Source: Rhodopseudomonas palustris
Lineage (GTDB): Bacteria; Pseudomonadota; Alphaproteobacteria; Rhizobiales; Xanthobacteraceae
NCBI GenBank assembly: GCA_016215605.1
Contig: JACRJB010000051.1
Location: forward strand, 1-60,385
Length of the DNA stretch: 60,385 bases
Reading direction: 5' to 3'
The notes under the pieces were generated by a model. That model saw only the letters and a program-made list of their open reading frames with translations, did not search any database and was not told the origin of the DNA. Each line of letters opens with the position of its first letter. The first letter of the stretch is position 1. A program made the translations under genes and the position numbers. Of the stretch, positions 54,178-60,385 are shown one piece after another.

Positions 54178-55500
54178 TCAAGCCTCTGCGACGGCTTGGG
54201 TTTCGGTGTTTTCGAAGCGGTTGCGCGGCCACGTCAGCTGGACCACTGCGCCGTGATCGGGGAACAGCTTGTTGCGAAACGAGACTTTGGCGCCGGTGCG
54301 CTCCAGCAGGGTGCGGGCGATGAACACGCCGAGACCGAGTCCGGAGCGCTCGTGCGGCGCGTCGTCGGGATGGCGGCGGCGGGACAGATACGGCTCGCCG
54401 ATCCGCTTCAGGAGATCGGGTTTGATGCCCGGGCCATCGTCCGAGATCATGATCTGGACGGTCTCGGCATTCCACCAGGCGTTGACCTCGACCGTGTCGC
54501 GGGCGAAGTCGACCGCGTTCTCCAGAATGTTGCCGATGCCGTACAGGATCGCCGGGTTGCGCATCACCACCGGCTCGGCGACGCCCGACACCGCCACCCT
54601 GATCTTGATCGCGACCCCGAAATCGCGATGCGGCTCCACCGCCTCCTCGATCAGCGTCGACAACGGCATCTTGTCGAACGGCGCGCCGGCGGCGTTGAGA
54701 TGCGAAATCTTGGCGAGGATCTCGCGGCAGCGCTGCGCCTGCTCGCGCAGCGTCTTGAGGTCGCCGGCCATTTCCGGCGGCGCCGTCTTTTCGAGTTCGC
54801 GTGAAATCAGGAAGATCGTCGACAGCGGCGTGCCGAGCTCGTGTGCGGCGGCGGCCGCGAGACCGTCGATCTGGGTGAGGTGCTGCTCGCGCTCCAGCAC
54901 CAGTTCGGTCGCCGACAGCGCGTCGGCGAGCTTGCGCGCCTCCTCGGTGACCTGAAAGGTGTAGACGCTGGTGACGCCGATCGCGAGCAGGATCGAGAGC
55001 CAGACGCCGATCAGATAGATCTCCGGCAGCTGCACCGCCTCGTCGCCGGCCCAGGGCAGCGGCTGGTGGGTATAGCCGAGCAACGCCGCGCAGCCGGCGG
55101 CCAGAATGCCGAGCGCGATCGTCATCCGGGTCGGCAGCGCGGTGGCGGCGATCAGCACCGGGCCGAGAAACAGGAACGCGAACGGGTTCTGCAGGCCGCC
55201 GGTGAAGTACAGCAGCCCGGCGAGTTCGGCGATGTTGAGCGCCAGCAGCAGCGCCGCGTAGATCGGTTCCATCCGCTGCATCGGATTGAACGCGATCTGC
55301 AGGCCGAGATTGACCACCGCCGAGACGCCGATGATGGCGAGGCAGGGCAGCACCGCGAAGTCGAATTCGAGGCCCTGGGCGACGATGAAGATCGCCGACA
55401 GCTGGCCGAGCGCCGCCAGCCAGCGCAGCCGCAGGATGGTGTCGAGCCGGACGTGGCGGCGCGGATGGCGGAAATCGGCGGAAATCAGATCTTCGGACAT
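54178..55500 (-). CDS. regB: Redox sensor histidine kinase RegB/ActS (RegS)
   Basis: A 440-residue kinase with six hydrophobic segments (about 26-180) and the cytosolic kinase domain. The heptad GGLQNPF (101-107) matches the quinone-sensing motif of RegB. The phospho-His220 lies in AHELGTPLSTIF, and Cys258 (QRCREIL) sits 38 residues later, near the position of the redox cysteine of Rhodobacter RegB. The N-box and G-box (NAVDFARDTV, ISDDGPGIKPDLL, SGLGLGVFIA) are intact. It reports the redox state of the quinone pool to RegA. Confidence 0.94.
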   Translation of the reverse strand: MSEDLISADFRHPRRHVRLDTILRLRWLAALGQLSAIFIVAQGLEFDFAVLPCLAIIGVSAVVNLGLQIAFNPMQRMEPIYAALLLALNIAELAGLLYFTGGLQNPFAFLFLGPVLIAATALPTRMTIALGILAAGCAALLGYTHQPLPWAGDEAVQLPEIYLIGVWLSILLAIGVTSVYTFQVTEEARKLADALSATELVLEREQHLTQIDGLAAAAAHELGTPLSTIFLISRELEKTAPPEMAGDLKTLREQAQRCREILAKISHLNAAGAPFDKMPLSTLIEEAVEPHRDFGVAIKIRVAVSGVAEPVVMRNPAILYGIGNILENAVDFARDTVEVNAWWNAETVQIMISDDGPGIKPDLLKRIGEPYLSRRRHPDDAPHERSGLGLGVFIARTLLERTGAKVSFRNKLFPDHGAVVQLTWPRNRFENTETQAVAEA

Positions 55501-55619
55501 GCGCCGACACTACAAGCCGCCGCACCGGTTCACAATTCGCGCTGGGGTCGCGGGCCGACATCGCTGGCCCACGTCGCCGCTTGCGCACTCCCGCCGCAAT
55601 CGTCAAACAAGCCGCTGTC

Positions 55620-56417
55620 ATGACCCTCGACACCGCCTCCAGCCCCGGCCTGCCCGCCTCCGACACGCCCGCCGCGGCGATCGAGGTCGCGCATCTGGTC
55701 AAGGTCTACAAGACGACGCGGGCGGTCGACGACATCTCGTTCCGGGTTGCGCGCGGCAGCATCACCGGGCTGCTCGGCGGCAACGGCGCCGGCAAGACCA
55801 CCACCATCGCGATGATCATGGGGCTGGTGTCGCCAACCGCGGGCCACGTCCGGGTGCTCGGCCACGCCATGCCGGAGCAGCGCGCCGACGTGCTCGGCCG
55901 GATCAATTTCGAGAGTCCCTATGTCGATATGCCGTCGCGGCTGACGGTGCGGCAGAACCTCACCGTGTTCGGCAGGCTCTACGCCGTGCCCGATCTGCCC
56001 GGGCGGATCGCCGAACTCGCCGCCGATCTCGACCTCGGCGAGTTTCTCGATCGCGCCAGCGGCAAGCTGTCGGCCGGGCAGAAGACCCGGGTCGCGCTGG
56101 CCAAGGCGCTGATCAACCGGCCCGAGCTGCTGCTGCTCGACGAGCCGACCGCCTCGCTCGACCCCGACACCGCCGACTGGATCCGCGGCCATCTCGAAAC
56201 CTATCGCCGGCAGTACGGCGCCTCGATCCTGCTCGCCTCGCACAACATGCTCGAGGTCGAGCGGCTGTGCGACCGCGTCGTGATCATGAAGCGCGGCCGG
56301 ATCGAGGACGACGACGCCCCGTCGGCGATCCTGGCGCGCTACAACCGCGCCACGCTCGAAGAAGTGTTCCTCGACGTCGCCCGAGGGCGGGCGTGGCAGC
56401 AAGGCGATCTGCCATGA
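55620..56417 (+). CDS. ABC transporter ATP-binding protein
   Basis: A 265-residue ATPase of an ABC-2 type exporter. The Walker A GGNGAGKTTT (53-62), the signature LSAGQKTRVALAKAL and the Walker B LLLLDEPTASLD are complete, as is the H-loop ASHNMLE. It is closest in style to the NodI/CcmA/DrrA group. The start is ATG at 55620; a TTG-started longer form is not needed. Its permease gene follows at 56686 after a repeat element. It is divergent from regB. Confidence 0.9.
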   Translation: MTLDTASSPGLPASDTPAAAIEVAHLVKVYKTTRAVDDISFRVARGSITGLLGGNGAGKTTTIAMIMGLVSPTAGHVRVLGHAMPEQRADVLGRINFESPYVDMPSRLTVRQNLTVFGRLYAVPDLPGRIAELAADLDLGEFLDRASGKLSAGQKTRVALAKALINRPELLLLDEPTASLDPDTADWIRGHLETYRRQYGASILLASHNMLEVERLCDRVVIMKRGRIEDDDAPSAILARYNRATLEEVFLDVARGRAWQQGDLP

Positions 56418-56476
56418 GAAACACCCTCTCGACGCGTCGTCGCCGCGCCGGCGGGTTCAGCCTCTGCATCCGCAAC

Positions 56477-56599
56477 ATGTCGTCCCCGCGCAGGCGGGGA
56501 CCCATACCCCCTGGCTTCCCGGTTGAAGGAAGGCCGCTGTCACCGAGCTCCCATCGCGATGCTGCGGCGTATGGGTCCCCGCCTTCGCGGGGACGACAT
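56477..56599. repeat. MITE-like repeat family D, copy 2
   Basis: A 123-base element with perfect 14-base inverted ends, ATGTCGTCCCCGCG and CGCGGGGACGACAT. The interior (CCCTGGCTTCCCGGTTGAA, GCTGCGGCGTATGGG) matches copy 1 at 19231-19354. It lies between an ABC ATPase gene (stop 56417) and its permease gene (start 56686), so it sits inside what should be an operon. Confidence 0.9.
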
Positions 56600-56685
56600 G
56601 GTGAGAGGCTGTGCGTAAATAGGAAGTGCGACGTGTCGCGGGACCTGTCGTGCGAGTGCCCAGCACTCACCGCAAGTGTATTGCC

Positions 56686-57516
56686 ATGAAGTCGCTGATC
56701 GCCAGCCTCGAGCTCGGCCATGGCGTCGACTGGCATCGCATCGCCGCGATGGTGCTGCGCTATTGGTATCTGCTGTTGTCGTCGTGGCCGCGGCTGCTGG
56801 AGCTGGTGTACTGGCCGGCGCTGCAGATCATCACCTGGGGATTCCTGCAGAGCTACATCGCCGAGAACGCCGGCTTCTTCGCGCGCGCCGGCGGCACGCT
56901 GATCGGCGCGGTGATCCTGTGGGACATCCTGTTCCGCGGTCAGCTCGGTTTCTCGATCTCGTTCCTCGAAGAGATGTGGGCGCGCAATCTCGGCAACCTG
57001 ATGATGAGCCCGCTGAAGCCGATCGAGTTTCTGATTTCGCTGATGATCATGAGCCTGATCCGGCTGGCGATCGGCATCGTGCCGATGACGCTGCTGGCGA
57101 TGATCTTCTTCGACTTCAACCTGCTCGGCTTCGGCCTGCCGCTGATCGCGTTCTTCTGCAACCTGATCTTCACCAGCTGGGCGCTCGGCATCTTCGTCTC
57201 GGGGCTGGTGCTGCGCAACGGACTCGGCGCCGAGAGCATCGTCTGGACGCTGATGTTCGGCGTGATGCCGCTGGCCTGCGTGTACTATCCGGTGTCGGTG
57301 CTGCCGCACTGGCTGCAACTGATCGCCTGGGCGCTGCCGCCGACCTATGTGTTCGAGGGCATGCGCGCGCTGCTGATGCAGCATCACTTCCGCGCCGACC
57401 TGATGCTGTGGTCGCTGGGGCTGAACGCGGTGCTGTTCGCCGCCTCCTTCGTGAGCTTCCTGGTGATGCTGAACAGTGCACGCCGTCACGGATCGTTAAT
57501 TCAGAGCGGCGAATAG
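56686..57516 (+). CDS. ABC-2 type transporter permease
   Basis: A 276-residue membrane protein with about six helices, the partner of the ATPase at 55620. The start is ATG at 56686 (MKSLIASLELGHGVDW). The pattern of alternating helices, with a central FGVMPLACVYYPVSVLP and a late MRALLMQHHFRADL, fits the ABC-2/NodJ class. The exported substrate is unknown. Confidence 0.88.
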   Translation: MKSLIASLELGHGVDWHRIAAMVLRYWYLLLSSWPRLLELVYWPALQIITWGFLQSYIAENAGFFARAGGTLIGAVILWDILFRGQLGFSISFLEEMWARNLGNLMMSPLKPIEFLISLMIMSLIRLAIGIVPMTLLAMIFFDFNLLGFGLPLIAFFCNLIFTSWALGIFVSGLVLRNGLGAESIVWTLMFGVMPLACVYYPVSVLPHWLQLIAWALPPTYVFEGMRALLMQHHFRADLMLWSLGLNAVLFAASFVSFLVMLNSARRHGSLIQSGE

Positions 57517-57633
57517 GCCGTTTCCGGACAGCATTTGGTCGCTGTCCGTGCTCATATTTCGATCTTCCGATTGACGCACCCCAGCCCAGCGGCCACTATG
57601 TTGCGGCGCGAAAGAGCTCGAGGGACAGATACT

Positions 57634-58959
57634 ATGCCAGTGATTGGTGAATTTGGCCGCCCGCCGGAGATGCCGGCCGAAGTCAGCCCGGCGATGACCA
57701 CGCCGATGTACTGGTTCTACGAACTCGCCCACGCCTCGCTCAATCCGGCGCGGGCGATGTCGGATGCGGCGCGGCTGATGTTCAAGAATCCGCTGAACCC
57801 GTGGAGCCACACCGACCTCGGCAAGTCGATCGCCGCGGCCTGCGAAGTGTTCGAGCGCACCACGCGCCGCTACGGCAAGCCGGAATGGGGCCTCGACGAC
57901 ACCGAGGTCAACGGCATGCGCGTGCCGGTGGAAATCCACAATGTCTGGGAAAAGCCGTTCTGCCGCCTGCTGTATTTCGAACGCAAGCTGGAGCGGCCGC
58001 TGCGCCATCCGCAGCCGCGGGTGCTGATCGTGGCGCCGATGTCGGGCCACTACGCGACGCTGCTGCGCGGCACCGTCGAGGCCTTCCTGCCGACCCACGA
58101 GGTCTACATCACCGACTGGACCGACGCCCGGATGGTGCCGGTCGCCGCCGGCCGGTTCGATCTCGACGACTATGTCGACTACGTCATCGAGATGCTGCAG
58201 ACGCTGGGCGGCAACGTTCACGTCATCGCGGTGTGCCAGCCGTCGGTGCCGGTGCTGGCCGCGGTGTCGGTGATGGAGGCCAACGAGGACCCGTTCGTGC
58301 CGCTGTCGATGACCCTGATGGGCGGCCCGATCGACACGAGGCGCAATCCGACCGCGGTCAACAACCTCGCCGCCGAAAAGGGGATCGACTGGTTCCGCAG
58401 CCACGTCATCACCAAGGTGCCGTTCCCGCATCCGGGCGTGATGCGCGACGTCTATCCGGGATTCCTGCAGCTGAACGGCTTCATCAGCATGAATCTCGAC
58501 CGCCACGTCGACGCGCACAAGAACCTGTTCAACCATCTGGTCCAGGGCGACGGCGACCTCGCCGACAAGCACCGCGAATTCTACGACGAATATCTGGCGG
58601 TGATGGACCTGACTGCGGAGTTCTACCTGCAGACCGTCGATCTGGTGTTCGTCAAGCACGCGCTGCCGAAGGGCGAGATGACCCATCGCGGCAAGCTGGT
58701 CGAGCCGTCGAAGATCAAGCGCGTCGCGCTGATGACCGTCGAAGGCGAGAAGGACGACATCTCCGGTCTCGGACAGACCGAAGCGACGCACACGCTGTGC
58801 AGTTCGATTCCCGACGAGCGCCGCGTGCACTACGTGCAGAAGGGCGTCGGACATTACGGTGTGTTCAACGGCTCGCGGTTCCGATCGGAAATCGTGCCGC
58901 GTATTTGCGATTTTCAGGCGTCGGCGGCGGGCGCTGCGCGTGCGAGCGCGGCGGAGTAA
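57634..58959 (+). CDS. phaZ: Intracellular polyhydroxyalkanoate depolymerase
   Basis: Breaks down stored polyhydroxybutyrate to feed carbon and reducing power. 441 residues; the start is ATG at 57634. The alpha/beta-hydrolase core has its nucleophile as Cys201 in VIAVCQPSVPVL, as in the intracellular PhaZ family in which Cys replaces Ser. PMSGHYATLLRGTVE and ITDWTDARMVPV are typical blocks, and the C-terminal VGHYGVFNGSRFR holds the catalytic His. No pha synthase or phasin is nearby. Confidence 0.93.
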   Translation: MPVIGEFGRPPEMPAEVSPAMTTPMYWFYELAHASLNPARAMSDAARLMFKNPLNPWSHTDLGKSIAAACEVFERTTRRYGKPEWGLDDTEVNGMRVPVEIHNVWEKPFCRLLYFERKLERPLRHPQPRVLIVAPMSGHYATLLRGTVEAFLPTHEVYITDWTDARMVPVAAGRFDLDDYVDYVIEMLQTLGGNVHVIAVCQPSVPVLAAVSVMEANEDPFVPLSMTLMGGPIDTRRNPTAVNNLAAEKGIDWFRSHVITKVPFPHPGVMRDVYPGFLQLNGFISMNLDRHVDAHKNLFNHLVQGDGDLADKHREFYDEYLAVMDLTAEFYLQTVDLVFVKHALPKGEMTHRGKLVEPSKIKRVALMTVEGEKDDISGLGQTEATHTLCSSIPDERRVHYVQKGVGHYGVFNGSRFRSEIVPRICDFQASAAGAARASAAE

Positions 58960-59300
58960 CTGATCGCGCACGTATCAGCACGGCGGGTTGGGGATAGTGA
59001 TCGCGGCGGCGCGGATTTTGCGCCGTTGAATCAAAAGGAAGCGTGCTGTCCCAGCGCCTCGGCGCATTGTGGGAATCTCGATTCACTACGAATTCAATGA
59101 ATGAGTAGTGAGTCAGGATTCAAGGCTGATATTTGAATCGAAATTCGCGAAATTTTCCGGTTCCGGGGCCCATCTTGTAGGGGGATCGGCGCGCGATCAC
59201 CCTGTATATTGGGCAAATGATTTGTTTTTGCGCCGAGCGCTTCCCTTGGCGGCGGATATGGCAGAGTCCAGGCCAACTCTTGTTGTCCGGATCTGCAGAA
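58960..59300. promoter_or_regulatory. AT-richer regulatory region with five GANTC sites
   Basis: This 341-base gap between phaZ and the YgjP-like gene is less GC-rich than its surroundings. Five GANTC sites lie within 59073-59139 (at 59073, 59080, 59110, 59117, 59135). Inverted repeats overlap them: GAATCTCGATTC (59073-59084), GATTCACTAC/GTAGTGAGTC (59080-59114, one mismatch) and GATTCAA/TTGAATC (59117-59139). A TATATT at 59205-59210 could be a -10 box. GANTC is the target of the cell-cycle methylase CcrM in alphaproteobacteria. Confidence 0.55.
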
Positions 59301-60053
59301 ATGGCCTTCCGCGCGCTTCTCTATCGGCGGCCCACTGAGCCGTCGACCATCGCCGTTCGTCACGGCTCGCAGTTTTTCGCCGTTCGCATCAGGCGCCATC
59401 GCCGCGCGACGCGCTATACGCTGCGGATTCATCCGAGTGACCGCGAAGCGATCCTGACGATGCCGCCGCGCGGCACGCTCGTCGACGCCAAGGATTTCGC
59501 GCAGCGTCACGGCGCGTGGATCGCTGCGCGCCTCGGACGTCTGCCGAAGGCGGCGCCGTTCCAGCCCGGCACGCTGGTGCCGCTGCGCGGCCACGACCAC
59601 AAGATCGTGCATCGCGCCGGCCGCGGCACGGTGTGGACCGAAGTGCGCGACAGTGGCGAGCGCATCATCTGCGTCGCCGGCGAGCTCGATCATATCGACC
59701 GCCGCGTCCACGACTTCCTCAAGCGCGAGGCACGCGCCGACCTGCAGAAGGCCTGCGATCGCTACGCCCCGGAGCTCGGCGTCAAGGTGAAGCGGCTGTC
59801 GATCCGCGACCAGTCGAGCCGCTGGGGCTCGTGCACTTCGGCGGGCTCGCTGTCGTTCTCGTGGCGGCTGATCCTGGCGCCGTCCTATGTGCTCGACTAT
59901 CTGGCCGCGCACGAAGTCGCGCATCTGGTCGAGATGAACCACTCGGCGCGATTCTGGCGCGTGGTCGGCAAGGTCTGCCCACACATGGAACGCGCCAAGA
60001 CCTGGCTCGACACCCACGGCAACGACCTCCACCGCTACGGCATCAGCGACTGA
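59301..60053 (+). CDS. YgjP-like (DUF45) metalloprotease-fold protein
   Basis: A 250-residue protein of the YgjP/SprT-like zincin group (M48-related). Zinc ligands are HEVAH at 204-208 and His214 in EMNHSARFW, with the catalytic Glu in HEVAH. It also has the SSRWGSCTSAG block near 172-182 that is typical of the family. The start is ATG at 59301; an upstream ATG at 59217 is possible but the extra residues are unlike the family. Function is unknown; cytosolic peptidase activity is the usual guess. Confidence 0.87.
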   Translation: MAFRALLYRRPTEPSTIAVRHGSQFFAVRIRRHRRATRYTLRIHPSDREAILTMPPRGTLVDAKDFAQRHGAWIAARLGRLPKAAPFQPGTLVPLRGHDHKIVHRAGRGTVWTEVRDSGERIICVAGELDHIDRRVHDFLKREARADLQKACDRYAPELGVKVKRLSIRDQSSRWGSCTSAGSLSFSWRLILAPSYVLDYLAAHEVAHLVEMNHSARFWRVVGKVCPHMERAKTWLDTHGNDLHRYGISD

Positions 60054-60059
60054 GGGGAT

Positions 60060-60249
60060 CACCCTCCCCTGGAGGGGGAGGGTCGCTCGCTTTAGCGAGC
60101 GGGGCGGGGTGGCGAAGAGTTCATCCGCAGTGCCCGAGAGCCCTCACCCCAACCCTCTCCCGCAAGCGGGAGAGGGAGCCGGCCGTGCGTATTGGCGCCG
60201 CCCCACCCCGACCGCAGCCAGTCCCCTCTCCCGCTTGCGGGAGAGGGCT
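60060..60249. repeat. Repeat block at the right edge: family E half copy and family B pair 6
   Basis: 60060-60127 is a half copy of family E (CCCTCCCCTGGAGGGGGAGGG, then GTTCATCCGC). Two family B copies follow: 60140-60180 and 60221-60249, inverted. The second copy is cut short at GAGAGGGC-TA, where the IS630-like element begins. Confidence 0.8.
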
Positions 60250-60250
60250 A

Positions 60251-60385
60251 GAGCGTTTCATGTTTTGATAGAACCGTATCCAGCGTTGCTGAAATAGTTG
60301 CTGCATTCGGCGGCGGGAATTGTGCCGACGAGGTAGCCGATGTAGTCGCAAGCAGCATCGATGGTGCGCTTCTGGGCGACGCGCA
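60251..60385 (-). mobile_element. IS630-family element, one end, cut by the window edge
   Basis: The window ends inside an insertion sequence. Its end begins after a TA at 60249-60250, the usual insertion target of IS630/Tc1-mariner-type elements, with the string GAGCGTTTCATGTTTTGATA that would form the terminal inverted repeat and overlap the end of the transposase gene. The TA, the end sequence and the transposase tail all fit, but the other end is outside the window. Confidence 0.65.
60258..60385 (-). CDS. IS630-family transposase, C-terminal fragment (partial)
   Basis: The last 41 codons of a gene that continues past the right edge. The reading frame gives RTIDAACDYIGYLVG and ends in ECSNYFSNAGYGSIKT, close to the ECANYFxNAGY tail common in IS630 transposases. 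The stop TGA is at 60260-60258. It is too short to judge whether the element is active. Confidence 0.7.
   Translation of the reverse strand, partial: RVAQKRTIDAACDYIGYLVGTIPAAECSNYFSNAGYGSIKT

Noticed and set aside
54074-55702. 1.6-kb extension of the regA frame across regB
   Set aside because: This is the off-frame shadow of regB; the receiver domain starts properly at GTG 54073.
57571-57603. TTGACG and TATGTT upstream of phaZ as a promoter
   Set aside because: The spacer is 21 bases, too long for sigma-70.
34231-60249. Could the family B repeats be a CRISPR array?
   Set aside because: Copies are far apart, inverted in pairs, with spacers of irregular length and no cas genes.
1-60385. tRNA or rRNA genes
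   Set aside because: No stretch showed the T-loop GGTTCGAATCC pattern with a matching acceptor stem, and no rRNA-like sequence was noticed; by eye a divergent tRNA could still be missed.

Overview
The window comes from a GC-rich alphaproteobacterial chromosome, most likely Rhodopseudomonas or a close Bradyrhizobium relative (Nitrobacteraceae). Pointers are the lysC-ptsP-prfA-prmC-DUF4167 gene order with ubiG divergent from lysC, a RegB/RegA redox pair, a PHB depolymerase, nitrogen-PTS enzyme I, GlnD, a mitochondrial-type NDUFAF5 homologue, and a very high density of short GC-rich palindromic repeats. The genus is an inference from gene content and order.

Layout. 1-3.1 kb: a cupin_5 protein, glyoxalase II (gloB), a divergent methyltransferase and the DUF4167 protein. 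3.6-9.5 kb (minus strand): prmC, prfA, ptsP and lysC, joining translation termination, the nitrogen PTS and aspartate-family synthesis. 9.7-13.1 kb: ubiG, a secreted metallo-beta-lactamase-fold protein and two DMT/EamA transporters that meet stop codon to stop codon. 13.3-17.6 kb: a tight minus-strand run of DUF1178, nitrilase-family amidase, grxC and comF, then a small unknown protein, the NDUFAF5-like protein and mutT. 17.9-24.1 kb: argJ, an OsmC protein, glnD, and a MarR regulator with a membrane-protein partner. 24.1-29.7 kb: two sensor kinases, then DUF1330 and DUF1304 proteins. 29.8-34.9 kb: an orphan branched-chain-type substrate-binding protein, small conserved unknowns, a PBP1A-type transpeptidase and a secreted beta-rich protein. 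35.2-40.4 kb: rpmI-rplT-pheS-(DUF559 nuclease)-pheT. 40.7-48.3 kb: Tat-exported amine oxidase, YiiX-like hydrolase, a GGDEF/EAL protein with a degenerate GGDEF, mepA and two secreted unknowns. 48.7-53.0 kb: K+/H+ antiporter, MscS channel and map. 53.5-60.1 kb: regA-regB, a two-gene ABC exporter, phaZ and a YgjP-like metalloprotease. The right edge cuts into an IS630-family transposase.

The most distinctive non-genic feature is the repeat content. At least six palindromic or terminal-inverted-repeat families occupy nearly every convergent or operon-internal gap. The strongest candidate for something new is a DUF559 (Vsr/PD-(D/E)xK-like) nuclease gene lying between two inverted pairs of the commonest repeat, inside the pheS-pheT operon; its C-terminus is encoded by the repeat. 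A 123-bp MITE-like element separates the ATPase and permease genes of an ABC exporter. Other points are a near-perfect operator covering the MarR core promoter, five GANTC sites within 67 bp upstream of the YgjP-like gene, an NDUFAF5 homologue with a degenerate SAM motif I, and a secreted protein made of two four-cysteine modules.
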